Below, one piece after another: positions 42,309 to 52,259 of a stretch of 64,000 nt of DNA. A model generated the notes under the pieces. It saw nothing but the letters and a program-made list of their open reading frames with translations, was not told the DNA's origin and ran no database searches. Made by a program: the position numbers and the translations under genes. This stretch comes from Marinobacter salarius (GTDB lineage: Bacteria; Pseudomonadota; Gammaproteobacteria; Pseudomonadales; Oleiphilaceae), in the NCBI GenBank assembly GCA_000831005.1, contig CP007152.1, forward strand, positions 1,116,001 through 1,180,000. The letters are read 5' to 3'. Position 1 is the stretch's first letter, and every line of letters starts with the position of its first letter.

Positions 42309-42599
42309 TCAGTCTGCCACTCTCGGACCGGTAGGGTTGCAAGACTCTGTGTGCTCTAGACAAAGCTGTGCAATGTGATCCAGAAAATGGCTTTTATAAG
42401 GGTTGGTTTCCGGTAGCTTTGGCAGCCACCAGTTGTAGAGCAGAAGGTAGGTGTCAGACAGGGCACTTTGCACGGGGTCGTCGAGATTGGGTTTTGTCAT
42501 CAAATGAGAGATAAGTGGAAACGGAAGGTATAGAAAGATACTCAGTACCAATACGAACGTTGCTGCAAAAATAAGCCCGTGTTTCTTTTTAGTGGTCAT
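42309..42599 (-). CDS. Small membrane-anchored protein of unknown function
   Basis: The 96-residue product has a basic start (MTTKKKHG), one membrane helix (LIFAATFVLVLSIFLYLPF) and a soluble tail with two cysteines (QLCLEHTESC). AAGGAA precedes the ATG. It is the last of three small genes read in the same direction (43588 to 42309). Base composition is less GC-rich than in the flanks. No family recognised. Confidence 0.6.
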   Translation of the reverse strand: MTTKKKHGLIFAATFVLVLSIFLYLPFPLISHLMTKPNLDDPVQSALSDTYLLLYNWWLPKLPETNPYKSHFLDHIAQLCLEHTESCNPTGPRVAD

Positions 42600-42653
42600 T
42601 GGAAATTCCTTTTTCAGTGGAGTTGGTTTTCACGAGAGCTTGAACCTTCAGAA

Positions 42654-43123
42654 TCAATGCGAAGATTTATGGACCTTTCGATAGAAAAACCAGAAAACGA
42701 GAGCCGAAGTTACACCGAACAAAGCTCCGATCATTGCGAGCTTCTGAGCGTAAATTATCCAGCCCCATATAGTGGGAATCCCATCTACAGACGTCACCAC
42801 GCTTCGCCGAAGAAACGGCTTCGTCCGATTCCTGAATAATACGGGTCTTTTATGGGCCAGAATTTAAAGGCACTTGGAATAGTTGAACTCAAAAAACCGA
42901 CAGTAAGCACTGGTATCAGGGTAAGCCTGCTTAGCCAACGGATAATCAATAAAGCCGGCAGGCTCAGAAACAGGAAATGCAGGCTTGTGAGCAATAGCGT
43001 CATGAGAAGCATTGAATGAAGAGGCCCGTCCATTCCTGAAGTACCGAGGACAAGTGCTAATGCAGTGACAATGACTGCAGGTGTGGCAACGCATGCGAGA
43101 CTGAGTAAGATCACTGAGTTCAT
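42654..43123 (-). CDS. Multi-span membrane protein of unknown function (one frameshift)
   Basis: Corrected, 156 residues with about four hydrophobic helices, the last being WGWIIYAQKLAMIGALFG followed by VTSALVFWFFYRKVHKSSH. The break near 42805 needs one G (GGCGGAAGC). Its ATG directly abuts the stop of the preceding gene (TGA-ATG), so translation is probably coupled. No family recognised. Confidence 0.5.
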
Positions 43124-43588
43124 TCACCGATAGCTGATTTTGATGAGGGCGATTTTCGCGCGGGGGAATTGGGCCTTCTCAGTCCAGCTCGCGTAATCAG
43201 TCACGTCCGTTTGATTGAGTACCGTTCCTGCGTAGTTGCGTACCCAGCTTTCCTCAATCTTTTCTAAAAGGCACAGGTTGCCCTCGGCCTCTGTGAGGGG
43301 CTCGTAATCCAGTCGGGTGTTCGGAACTTCATTCGTATGGGGCCGTAAACTGGTTCGGGCTGGCACTTGATCGCGGTAGTACTCGGTTTGTTTGTGACCT
43401 ACATGGATTAGGTCTTGATCTGCGGGTGCACTGATCCCCAACAGGTAGAAGAAGGCGCGATTCTTTTGGACCGGCTGCGCCTCAGCTAAAAGTACCTGGA
43501 CTTTAGGGGTAGAGTCATCGAACCTAAGAGCAGTCAGCCATGTGGCCAAAATCGGCACTAGAATCAGGAGTAGGGATGGCATCGACAC
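43124..43588 (-). CDS. Membrane-anchored protein of unknown function, YLLGI family member 2
   Basis: The 154-residue protein has an N-terminal hydrophobic anchor (MPSLLLILVPILATWL), then NRAFFYLLGISAP and RLDYEPLTEAEGNLCL, matching the first third of the 423-residue protein at 39913-41182. It ends soon after, so it is a short or truncated paralogue. It is the first gene of the three-gene set ending at 42309. Confidence 0.6.
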   Translation of the reverse strand: MSMPSLLLILVPILATWLTALRFDDSTPKVQVLLAEAQPVQKNRAFFYLLGISAPADQDLIHVGHKQTEYYRDQVPARTSLRPHTNEVPNTRLDYEPLTEAEGNLCLLEKIEESWVRNYAGTVLNQTDVTDYASWTEKAQFPRAKIALIKISYR

Positions 43589-43676
43589 GATCCTTGTCTT
43601 TCAGCAAAACAGTGCATCTTCCATGACGCACATGAACTGGACTGAGTGTATCTGATTCGCTACCCGTCTGCATCGA

Positions 43677-44450
43677 TCAGCTCACAAGCGTACCGCCATC
43701 CACCGCCAGGCACTGTCCGGTAATGTGCCGTCCGGCCTCCGAGGCCAACAACACCGCAGCACCTTTCAGGTCTTCTCCGCCACCAAAGCGTTTCAGTGGA
43801 ATGCGCTCAAGCATTTTGTCGCCTTGTGCATCCAACAGTCCCTGAGACATCTTGGACGGGAAGAAGCCTGGACAAAGCGCGTTCACATTGATGTTGTAAT
43901 GACCCCACTCGGACGCCAGCGCGCGGGTGAAGTTCACCATGGCGCCCTTGCTGGTGTTGTAGGCGATGGTTTGCATGCCTTCCGGGTTGCCGGATAGCCC
44001 AGCGATGGAGGCGATATTGATCACCTTGCCGGTCTTGCGCGGAATCATGCAGCGCTTGCCCACCGTCTGGGTGAGGAAGAAGCTGGCGTTCACGTTCAGG
44101 TTCATCACCTTCATCCAGCCTTCAGGCGGGTAGTCTTCTGCCGGGGCGCCCCAGGTGGCACCGGCGTTGTTCACCAGAATGTCGATGTCGCCTAGCTGCT
44201 CGACCACCTGATCCACCACCTTGGGAATGCCTTTCAGATCGCCCAGGTCGGCGGCGATGGTCACCACCGTCACGCCCTGGCTTTCCAGGTGTTCTTTCGC
44301 CGCATCCAGCTCGTGCTGTTTGCGGGCGCTGATGGCGATTTTGGCGCCCAGTTCACCCAGCGCCTCGGCCATTTGCAGGCCAAGGCCACGGGAGCCGCCG
44401 GTGATGAAGGCGACTTTGCCGGACAGGTCCAGTAGTTGTTTTACGCTCAT
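43677..44450 (-). CDS. Short-chain dehydrogenase/reductase in beta-oxidation cluster
   Basis: The 257-residue SDR has the NAD(P) motif TGGSRGLG (17-24), NNAG near 92, and a Ser-Tyr-Lys site with AYNTSKG near 166. The C-terminal CLAVDGGTLVS is classic. It is the last gene of a set with acyl-CoA dehydrogenases, thiolase and a hydratase/dehydrogenase, so it probably acts on an acyl-CoA or alcohol intermediate; which one is not evident. Confidence 0.85.
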   Translation of the reverse strand: MSVKQLLDLSGKVAFITGGSRGLGLQMAEALGELGAKIAISARKQHELDAAKEHLESQGVTVVTIAADLGDLKGIPKVVDQVVEQLGDIDILVNNAGATWGAPAEDYPPEGWMKVMNLNVNASFFLTQTVGKRCMIPRKTGKVINIASIAGLSGNPEGMQTIAYNTSKGAMVNFTRALASEWGHYNINVNALCPGFFPSKMSQGLLDAQGDKMLERIPLKRFGGGEDLKGAAVLLASEAGRHITGQCLAVDGGTLVS

Positions 44451-44479
44451 AGTCGATTCCTTGTTATCAGTCCGAAGGT

Positions 44480-45627
44480 TCAGGCGCTGGCGGCTAGCAG
44501 GCCGTCGCTGACTTGGGCCAGATGATGATCCGCGTCGCCGAACAGCAGGTTGATGGTGGTCAGCCGCTTGAACAGGTGCGCCGCGAACATTTCGTCTGTC
44601 ACGCCCATGCCGCCGTGCAGTTGAACGCCTTCCTGGGCCACATAGCGGGCACCCTGACCGACCAGTGTTTTGGCCATGGACAGCGCGTTTCGGCGCTCGG
44701 CGGTGTCGTCTGAATCGGCGGTGTTGGCCGCCAGAATCGCCATGGATTTGGACTGCTCTGCCTGAATGAACATGTCCGCCATGCGGTGCTGAAGCACCTG
44801 GAATTTGCCGATAGGTACACCGAATTGCTTGCGGGTTTTGATGTAGTCCAGGGCGGTTTCGTTCATGGCTTCCATGGCCCCCACGGCTTCGGCACAGACC
44901 GCCGCAATGCCCAGATCGATGGCTTTCTCAATGTGCGGGAATGCCTGATCCAGTTCGCCCAGCAGATTGTCGGCGCTGACGGCGACGTTGGAGAAGCTGA
45001 TGTCCGCGATACGGTAGCCGTCGTGAGCGGCATAGTCGTCGATCTTCACGCCTTTGGCGTTGACGTCAATGATGAACAGCGACAGCCCGGTCTCGTCGCT
45101 GGCATTGCCGCTGGTGCGCGCAGAGACGACCAGTTGGTCCGCCTGGCCGCCATGAATGACGGCCGTTTTCTGGCCGCTGACCATGAAGTGGTCGCCGTCC
45201 TTGCGGGCGGTGGTCTGTACCTGGCTCAGGTTGTAGCGCGCGCCGGGCTCGTAATGTGCAAAGGCCATCTTGCGCTCGCCGGAAGCGATCGCCGTCAGGT
45301 ACTCGTCTTTTTGGGAGTCGTTGCCCACATCACGAATCAGCCGCCGGCCAGAACGACCGTAGCCAGATAGGGCTCAACCACCAGGCCGCGACCGAAGTTT
45401 TCCATCACCACCATGGTGTCGACGGCGTTGCCATCCAGACCGCCAAAGGCTTCGGGGAAGGTGAACGCCAGCAGGCCCATATCCGCGAGGGCTGCCCAGG
45501 TGTTCGGGTCGGTGCCATTGCCGGATTCGATGAAGGTGCTGCGCTTTTCAAGGCTGTACTCGTTGGTCACAAAGCGGCGCAACGAGTCGTTCAACATTTG
45601 CTGTTCGTCGGTAAGATCGAAGTTCAT
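44480..45627 (-). CDS. Acyl-CoA dehydrogenase, smaller partner (one frameshift)
   Basis: Corrected, 382 residues. N-terminal helical domain starts MNFDLTDEQQMLNDSLRRF; the flavin segments and the TRKQFGVPIGKFQVLQHRMADM stretch are present, with LHGGMGVTDEM near the end. The usual catalytic glutamate region is altered compared with standard enzymes, as in partners of heteromeric dehydrogenases. The break near 45340 needs one base (GGCGGCCTGATT). It starts 12 bp after the other dehydrogenase gene, so the two may form one alpha-beta enzyme. Confidence 0.82.
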
Positions 45628-45639
45628 AGCAGCGCCTCC

Positions 45640-46826
45640 TTAAAGACCAAGTACGAGCTGAGCGATGATGTTGCGCTGGATCTCGTTGGACCCGCCAAAG
45701 ATCGACAGCTTGCGCATGTTGAAGTAATCGCCGGCCGCCGGAGTGGCATCGATGGAACCAGTGCGCGGACCGTTGTAGTCCAGTTCCAGTGCGTCCGGAA
45801 TGTGCGCGATGGCGTCCTGTCCGGTGGCTTCCATCAGCAGTTCGAACAGCTTCTGGCCGATCTCGGTACCACGGATTTTCAGGATGGATGCCTGCGGGCC
45901 GGGGCCGCGCTTGTCGGTCAGCACCCGAAGTACGGTCAGCTCCAGTGCACGCAGCTCGATATCCAGTTGCGCCAGACGATCGCGGAAACGAGTATTCTCG
46001 ATCAGCGGGCGCTGGCCGTCCTGTTCCTCGTTGGCCACGACTTTCAGTCGCTTCATCAACGCTTTCCACTGCCCGACGTTCGCCAGACCGGTGCGCTCAT
46101 GGCCCAGCAGAAACTTGGCGTAGGTCCAGCCTGATTCTCTTCGCCGATCAGGTTCTCAGCGGGCACTTTCACGTTGTCGAAGTAGACTTCGTTAATCTCA
46201 TGCTCGCCATCCAGCATGATGATGGGCTTCACATCAATGCCGGGGTCGTTCATGTCGATCAGCAGGAAGGAAATGCCCTGTTGCGGCTTGCCTTCGTTGC
46301 TGGTGCGCACCAGACAGAAGATCCAGTCAGCGTGCTGGCCAAGGGTGGTCCAGGTTTTCTGGCCGTTGACGATGTAGTGATCGCCTTCGCGCTTGGCGGA
46401 GCAGCGTAGTGACGCGAGGTCGGAGCCGGAGCCCGGCTCGGAATAGCCCTGACACCACCAGTCTTCGCCGCTGAGAATGCCCGGCAGGAAGCGCTTCTTC
46501 TGCTCGTCGTTGCCGAAGGTCATGATCACCGGGGCGACCATGCGCAGGCCGAAATCGAGCTGGCGGGGTGCACCGGCGAGGGCACATTCTTCTTCAAAGA
46601 TGATCTGTTCAATCGGGTTCCAGCCCGGGCCGCCAAACTCTTCCGGCCAGGTGGAGGCGCCCCAGCCTTTTTCATACAGAATTTTCTGCCAGCGCTGGGT
46701 CATGTCTTTGTCGTGGCGCAGGCGTTTCTGAACGCGCTCGCGGATGTCGTCCGGGAGGTTGTCGTCCAGGAACTGGCGAACTTCGGCGCGGAAGGCCTCT
46801 TGCTCGGGTGTGTAATTTAGATCCAT
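45640..46826 (-). CDS. Acyl-CoA dehydrogenase, larger partner (one frameshift)
   Basis: Corrected, 395 residues. Marks: WPEEFGGPGWNPIEQIIFEEE, WCQGYSEPGSGSDLASL (flavin and substrate), NGQKTWTTLGQHADWIFCLVRT, and FGGSNEIQRNIIAQLV at the end. It removes two hydrogens from an acyl-CoA, passing electrons to ETF. The break near 46131 needs one G (CAGGGCTGG). Two hairpin elements separate it from the upstream thiolase gene. Confidence 0.87.
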
Positions 46827-46925
46827 GTTGCACCTCTTGTCTGTTTGGCTGAGGTAGATGGTTTTAACTTGTGAGTGGCCTTTTGGTTTCTGATGCCGGG
46901 CCTATGTACTCGGGGGCGGCGCCGA

Positions 46926-47023
46926 ATGGGTATCCCCTTTCAAAACACGCTCCTTCGGCCCATCCATGGGGCGCTTGGACTCCGCCATCCATGGTCCGTA
47001 CAGTTTTGAAAGGGGATACCCAT
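46926..47023 (-). repeat. Variable-arm hairpin element, copy 2
   Basis: Perfect 21-bp arms at 46926-46946 and 47003-47023 end inward in CAAAAC/GTTTTG. Pairing continues outside after one mismatch. Read on the minus strand the 56-nt core begins TGTACGGACCATGGATGGCG and ends GAAGGAGCGT. Its second hairpin reads CCCA-TGGA-TGGG, where copy 4 has CACA-TGAA-TGTG: both sides of the stem changed together. The region 46827-47286 between dehydrogenase and thiolase holds this copy and copy 3 and no gene. Confidence 0.85.
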
Positions 47024-47128
47024 CCGACGCTTCGACACTGTGCTTGCCTATTTTTGAGAACACTTTGCGGGGCACCGCACTGCGCTTAACGGTTGCACCT
47101 GTTCGCCTTCGCACACAGCTCTGGGTGG

Positions 47129-47234
47129 CCGTTGGGAGTGGGTGTCCAAAACCGTGCGGAGCCATGGATGGCGGAGCCCGAGCGTCACATGGACGTGCCG
47201 TAAGGAGCGTGTTTTGGACACCCACTCCCAACGG
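47129..47234 (+). repeat. Variable-arm hairpin element, copy 3
   Basis: Perfect 24-bp arms at 47129-47152 and 47211-47234 with inner ends CCAAAAC/GTTTTGG. Further out, TGGGTGG (47123-47129) and CCACCCA (47241-47247) extend the pairing past a bulge. The 58-nt core on the plus strand begins CGTGCGGAGCCATGGATGG and ends AAGGAGCGT. It points opposite to copy 2, 105 bp away, so the two cores are themselves inverted repeats of each other. Confidence 0.85.
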
Positions 47235-47286
47235 GCACTTCCACCCAAGATAAGGGCAATCGAGGCTTCAGGCAGCAACCAAAGCT

Positions 47287-48467
47287 TTAGGCAACCTCAA
47301 ACAAGCCGGCAGCACCCATTCCAGTGCCCACGCACATGGTGACGACCACGTATTTGACGCCACGGCGTTTACCTTCGATCAGAGCATGGCCGACCAGGCG
47401 GGAGCCGGTGGTGCCGTAGGGGTGGCCCACGGCGATGGCGCCGCCGTTGACGTTCAGGCGGTCCATGGGGATGCCAAGTTTGCGCTGGCAGTACAGAACC
47501 TGCACGGCGAAGGCTTCGTTGAGTTCCCACAGGCCGATGTCGTCCACGGTCAGGCCGGCGCGTTTGAGCAGTTTGGGAACCGCGAAGACCGGGCCGATGC
47601 CCATTTCGTCGGGTTCGCAACCAGCAACCGCGAAACCACGGAAGATGCCCAGCGGAGTGGCGCCGCGCTGTTCGGCCACTTTGCTGTCCATCAGCACGCA
47701 GGCAGAGGCGCCGTCGGAGAACTGGCTGGCGTTGCCGGCGGTGACCACGCCGCCTTCCATTGCTGAGCGGATCTTGCTGACGCCTTCCAGGTTGGTGCCC
47801 GGGCGGATGCCTTCGTCCTGGCTGACGGTCACTTCCTGGCTGTTGAGCTGGCCGGTGGCTTTGTCAGCGACGCCCATGGTGGTGGTGATGGGCACGATTT
47901 CGTCATCGAACTTGCCGTCTTGGCGAGCCTGATCGGCCAGGTTCTGGCTGCGGACGCCGTATTCGTCCATGTCTTCTTTTTTGATGTCGTAGCGCTTGGC
48001 GACGGTTTCGGCGGTGTCCAGCATGGACCAGTAGAGCTCAGGCTTATTCTTCGCCAGCCAGGGTTCCATGAAGTAGTTCTGGTTGACGTTGGCCTGCACG
48101 GTGGAGATGGATTCCACGCCGCCGGCGACCATGACCGGTACTTTATCCACAGCAATGTGGTGCGCTGCCATGGCGATGGCCTGCAGGCCAGATGAACAGA
48201 AGCGTTGATGGTGGCGCCGCCAACGGTAACCGGCAGGCCAGCACGGATGGCACCCATGCGGGCCACGTCGTTGCCGGTGGAGCCTTCCGGCAGGGCGCAG
48301 CCCATCAGCACGTCTTCGATTTCGTTGGGGTCGACTTTGGAGCGCTCGACTGCATGCTGAATGGCGTGGCCCGCAAGGGTCGCGCCGTGGGTCATGTTCA
48401 GGCCGCCGCGCCAGGATTTGGCCAGTGGGGTACGAGCCGTGCTTACGATGACAACATCATTAGACAT
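47287..48467 (-). CDS. Acetyl-CoA C-acyltransferase (thiolase), one frameshift
   Basis: Corrected, 393 residues. The nucleophilic cysteine lies in [19 protein letters not shown], right at the break near 48203, which needs one base (AACCGCTTC). GGVESIS, the [15 protein letters not shown] segment and the second catalytic cysteine in [16 protein letters not shown] are intact. It cleaves 3-ketoacyl-CoA to acetyl-CoA and a shortened acyl-CoA, the last step of beta-oxidation. It lies 73 bp after the bifunctional enzyme gene. Confidence 0.9.
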
Positions 48468-48539
48468 AACAATTCTCCTTCGTTCGAAGCGCCTGTTGAT
48501 CGATAAAGGGCAGGCGCCCCGAGGGTATTGGTGGACCGT

Positions 48540-50636
48540 TTATTTGGCGTCGAAACCTTTGCCTTCTTCGGCACGCTTGGCCAACAGGGCCGCCGGTTCC
48601 CAGAAGCCAGGCTGGGTGTGGCGGTCTTCGGTGAAGGCCTGCATGGCGCGCACCACGTTGGGCAGCCCGACTTCCTCGGCGTAGTGCATGGGGCCGCCGC
48701 GGAACACGGGGAAGCCGTAGCCGGTCAGGTACACCATGTCGATGTCGGAGGCCCGCTGAGCAATGCCTTCGTCCAGAATCTGCGCGCCTTCATTCACCAG
48801 GGCGTACACGCAACGCTCGACGATTTCCTGGTTGCTGATCTTGCGTGGTTTGATGCCCAGTTCAGCACGGACTTCGTCCACCACCTTGTCCACTTCCGGA
48901 TCGTGCAGGGCGTTGCGGTTGCCTGGCTCGTAGCGATAGAAACCGGCGCCGGTCTTCTGGCCGTAGCGGCCCATTTCACAGATGCGGTCGGCCAGCACCA
49001 TCTTCACCATGTCCGGGTTTTCCTCGTACTGGCGCTTGCGGATGGCCCAGCCGATATCGCCGCCGGCCAGGTCGGCCATGCGCAGCGGGCCCATGGCAAA
49101 GCCGAACTTCTCGATGGCCTTGTCGATCTGCTGCACGCTGGCGCCTTCTTCCAGCATCAGCAGGGCTTCGCGCTGGTACTGGTTGATCATGCGGTTACCG
49201 ATAAAGCCGTCGCACACGCCGGAAACCACGGCGGTCTTCTTGATGGCCTTGGCCAGCTTCATGGCGGTGGCCAGCACGTCTTTGGCGGTTTTCTCGCCGC
49301 GCACTACTTCCAGCAGTTTCATGATGTTGGCCGGGCTGAAGAAGTGCAGGCCGATCACGTCTTCCGGGCGTTTGGTGAAGCTGGCGATCTTGTCCAGGTC
49401 CAACGTCGAGGTGTTGGAGGCCAGGATCGCGCCCTGTTTGCACACCTCGTCCAGTTTTTCGAAGACGGACTGTTTCACGCCCATTTCCTCGAACACCGCT
49501 TCGATTACCAGGTCGGCGTCTTTCAGATCGTCATAGCTCAGCGACGGCTTCACCAGGTCCATCTTGGCTTTGGCGTCGTCCTCGCTCATGCGGCCTTTCT
49601 TCACACGGCCTTCGTAGACTTTGCGAATGGCTTCCACGCCACGGTCCAGGCCTTCCTGTTTCATCTCAACCAGCGTCACCGGGATGCCGGCGTTCAGGAA
49701 GTTGATGCTAATGCCAGTACCCATGGTGCCGCCGCCGATCACGCCGACGGATTTAACGTCACGGGTTGGGGGGTCAGACGGCACGTCGGCAATCTTGCTG
49801 GTCAGGCGCTCGGAGAAGAACGCGTGACGCAGGGCGCGGGATTCTGGCGTTTGCATCAGGTTGACGAACGCTTCGCGCTCCACTTCCATGCCCTTGTCGA
49901 ACGGCATGGTGACGGCGGCTTTCACGGCTTCGACGCACTTCAGCGGGGCCGGGTAGTTCTTGGCCATGGCACCCACGGTGTTCTGGGTGAACATGAAGAA
50001 GCCTTCCGGGTTCGGGTGCTTGGCTTTCAGGTCGCGCACTTTTTTCAGTGGAAGGTTCTCGCTGACCACCTTGGTGGCGTAGGCAATGGCCGCGTCCAGC
50101 AATTCGCCGTCGATAATCTCATCGAACAGGGCGCTGCCCTTGAACTGTTTGGCAGGTACGACGCTGCCGGAGACGATCATATTTACAGCGTGCTCAGCTC
50201 CGATGACTCGTGGCAGGCGTTGAGTACCGCCGGCGCCTGGCAGCAGGCCCAATTTTACTTCCGGCAGGGCGATTTGCGCGTCCGGCTTGGCGATGCGGTA
50301 GTGGCAACCCAGGGCCAGTTCCAGTCCGCCGCCCATGCAGGCGCCGCTGATGGCCGCGATCACCGGCTTGCGGCTGCTTTCCACGTAGTTGACTACCGTG
50401 TTCAGGTTGGGTTCGGCAAAGGCTTTGGGAGAGCCGAACTCGCTGATGTCGGCGCCGCCGGAGAAGGCACGGTCGGAGCCGATCAGTACCACGGCTTTCA
50501 CTGCATCATCGGCTTCTGCCTGCTGGATACCGTTAACAATACCCCGGCGGAGTTCAAGGCCCAAGCCATTGACGGGCGGGTTGTCGAGTCGGATGACGGC
50601 GATGTTGCCGTTCACATCGTAATGGGCAGTACTCAT
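48540..50636 (-). CDS. Bifunctional enoyl-CoA hydratase / 3-hydroxyacyl-CoA dehydrogenase (FadB/FadJ-like)
   Basis: The 698-residue protein is intact. The hydratase domain (1-190) has [21 protein letters not shown] and [16 protein letters not shown]; the NAD domain (about 297-480) has [14 protein letters not shown]; the C-terminal helical domains hold GFIGNRM and the second HAD-C repeat. It performs two consecutive steps of beta-oxidation. ATG 50636 has GGGAG just upstream; the longer frame to 50729 runs through the operator region. It leads the operon with thiolase, two dehydrogenases and SDR. Confidence 0.92.
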   Translation of the reverse strand: MSTAHYDVNGNIAVIRLDNPPVNGLGLELRRGIVNGIQQAEADDAVKAVVLIGSDRAFSGGADISEFGSPKAFAEPNLNTVVNYVESSRKPVIAAISGACMGGGLELALGCHYRIAKPDAQIALPEVKLGLLPGAGGTQRLPRVIGAEHAVNMIVSGSVVPAKQFKGSALFDEIIDGELLDAAIAYATKVVSENLPLKKVRDLKAKHPNPEGFFMFTQNTVGAMAKNYPAPLKCVEAVKAAVTMPFDKGMEVEREAFVNLMQTPESRALRHAFFSERLTSKIADVPSDPPTRDVKSVGVIGGGTMGTGISINFLNAGIPVTLVEMKQEGLDRGVEAIRKVYEGRVKKGRMSEDDAKAKMDLVKPSLSYDDLKDADLVIEAVFEEMGVKQSVFEKLDEVCKQGAILASNTSTLDLDKIASFTKRPEDVIGLHFFSPANIMKLLEVVRGEKTAKDVLATAMKLAKAIKKTAVVSGVCDGFIGNRMINQYQREALLMLEEGASVQQIDKAIEKFGFAMGPLRMADLAGGDIGWAIRKRQYEENPDMVKMVLADRICEMGRYGQKTGAGFYRYEPGNRNALHDPEVDKVVDEVRAELGIKPRKISNQEIVERCVYALVNEGAQILDEGIAQRASDIDMVYLTGYGFPVFRGGPMHYAEEVGLPNVVRAMQAFTEDRHTQPGFWEPAALLAKRAEEGKGFDAK

Positions 50637-50700
50637 GTAGCAGCTCCCTGATACTGGCATTGGATAGTAGGCGGTGTACGGAAGACCTGTTGAATTATCC

Positions 50701-50738
50701 ATACACTGGTGTATTGTTTGTCCATACACTAATGTATG
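50701..50738. promoter_or_regulatory. Tandem palindromic operators before the beta-oxidation operon
   Basis: ATACAC-TG-GTGTAT (50701-50714) and CATACA-CTAA-TGTATG (50723-50738) are small palindromes; the shared string CCATACACT starts at 50699 and 50722, 23 bp apart. They lie between the hydratase gene and the divergent TetR gene, fitting control of both by that TetR. Confidence 0.65.
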
Positions 50739-50826
50739 TTTTGGGCGGGGTCAACGCTTTCAAACATGGCTCCGCTGTTGATGTAGAATTCACACCCAAC
50801 AGCCAGTAGCAGGACCAGATTCCACC

Positions 50827-51447
50827 ATGACGGATGCCAAACCTCAGAAACGCCGCAGCCGCAAGACGCCGGAAAAAGCGCAGTTGACCCGCGACGACTG
50901 GCTGGATGCGGCCGCCGGCGAGGTTGCAGCCGGTGGTTTCAGCAACCTGAGGGTGCTGACCCTGGCAAAAAAGCTCGGTGTGACCCGTGGCAGTTTTTAC
51001 TGGCACTTCAAGGACCACGAAGACCTAGTGGTGCGTTTCCTCAACCGCTGGCGGGACCGGCGTCTGCACGAGCTTCAGTACTGGAAACCCAAGGGTGGGG
51101 ATGTCGAAACCGAATTGCGGCAAATTCTGGAACTGTTGCTCACGGATGCGTCCCGTAATATCCGTCGCCTGCAGGTGGAGCTGGCGGTGCGGGATTTTGC
51201 CCGCAGAAATGACTACGCGGCTGATCTGGTCACGCAGGTGGACGAAGCGCGCATCAACCAGAACTGCGAGCTATATGAACGGCTGAGCAGCGATCCCCAG
51301 CGCATTCGCGATCTGTCGCTGCTGATGTACGTGGCCACCATCGGCTCCCAGGTGGTGCTTACGGGGAAGAAGGGCGATGCTGAAACCATACGCCGGGTGG
51401 AAGACTTGATGGCGCGCGTGGCGTTGGGGCAGCGTGATGACGGTTAG
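50827..51447 (+). CDS. TetR-family regulator of the beta-oxidation operon
   Basis: The 206-residue protein has a basic N-terminal tail (KPQKRRSRKTPEKA) and a TetR HTH at about 22-68 (LTLAKKLGVTRGSFYWHFKDHEDLV). The rest is a helical ligand domain that may bind an acyl-CoA. It is divergent from the beta-oxidation operon, with two palindromes between them. Its 3' end overlaps the next gene by 11 bases. Confidence 0.87.
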   Translation: MTDAKPQKRRSRKTPEKAQLTRDDWLDAAAGEVAAGGFSNLRVLTLAKKLGVTRGSFYWHFKDHEDLVVRFLNRWRDRRLHELQYWKPKGGDVETELRQILELLLTDASRNIRRLQVELAVRDFARRNDYAADLVTQVDEARINQNCELYERLSSDPQRIRDLSLLMYVATIGSQVVLTGKKGDAETIRRVEDLMARVALGQRDDG

Positions 51448-52255
51448 ATGGCTGGCCCTGGTCCTGCTTGCTCTCTGTGCCGGCGCCGTTCATGCAGCCG
51501 GAGATGAATGTATGGACGGCGCCACCACTGAACTGGAACGGATGTATTGTCGCGTAGTGAGCGAAGGGCTTGGCGGGGGCTTGCCGTCCCCCACGGATTT
51601 CAAGCGCAACGATCCGCAGGTGCAGGCATTGCTTCTGCGGCGCCCTGCCGGGCGACTGGGCCTGGAAGTGCCTGAGCCGGGTGCTCCCGCGCAAGCCGAC
51701 TCCAGCCCCGGATCGTCTGGCGCGGAACCGGAACCCGTTCGAACCGGGTCTGAAGAAGACCCGCCGCAAAGCGGGTTGCTTTCGGATTGCCAACTGGAAG
51801 GCCAGCGCATTGCCTGTCCTCGGCAGCGCTATGATCTGGTCTCAAACCAGCCCAACAGCCAGCTGGCGGAAGGGGCCCTGGCGGAGGATAACCGCCTTGG
51901 TCTGCGTCCGTTCGAGGGCAACCGCGATGATTCAGAGGCCGTGCGCCGATACCTCTCCGAGGCCTACGACCGCTACATCCCCAAGATGGTGGACATCGGC
52001 CTGGGCGCCAACACCATGAGCTTCACGGCGTTCCACAACGCCTTTCACACCATTGAGGATGGCGGCGTCGACTTTGCCCGGCGTATGGAGCAGACCTTCA
52101 CCCTGCTCAAGCAGGACAAGAAGAATCTGGCGGTCAAGGCCCGTTACCACAACGAGCTTCCGCAGGACCTGTCCCTGTGCACGGTGATCAACCGCGAGAT
52201 CGTGGTGTGTGACAACGTCGGCACCAACTGGGTGTACGTCAGCCCGTCGAGGTAA
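51437..52255 (+). CDS. Exported protein of unknown function
   Basis: The 272-residue protein has a signal peptide (to VHA, about 21) and cysteine-bearing segments (DECMDGATTELERMYC, CQLEGQRIACPRQRYDL). A proline/serine-rich linker follows near 85-115, and a C-terminal helical region has FTAFHNAFHTIEDGGVDFA. I recognise no family. It overlaps the end of the TetR gene, so they may share a transcript. Confidence 0.65.
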   Translation: MTVRWLALVLLALCAGAVHAAGDECMDGATTELERMYCRVVSEGLGGGLPSPTDFKRNDPQVQALLLRRPAGRLGLEVPEPGAPAQADSSPGSSGAEPEPVRTGSEEDPPQSGLLSDCQLEGQRIACPRQRYDLVSNQPNSQLAEGALAEDNRLGLRPFEGNRDDSEAVRRYLSEAYDRYIPKMVDIGLGANTMSFTAFHNAFHTIEDGGVDFARRMEQTFTLLKQDKKNLAVKARYHNELPQDLSLCTVINREIVVCDNVGTNWVYVSPSR

Positions 52256-52259
52256 TAGC

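Noticed and set aside
48528..50651. Very long open frame (over 700 codons) opposite the hydratase/dehydrogenase gene
   Set aside because: The minus-strand frame has complete FadB/FadJ motifs; the plus-strand frame is the usual third-position GC shadow, rich in His, Gly and Val.
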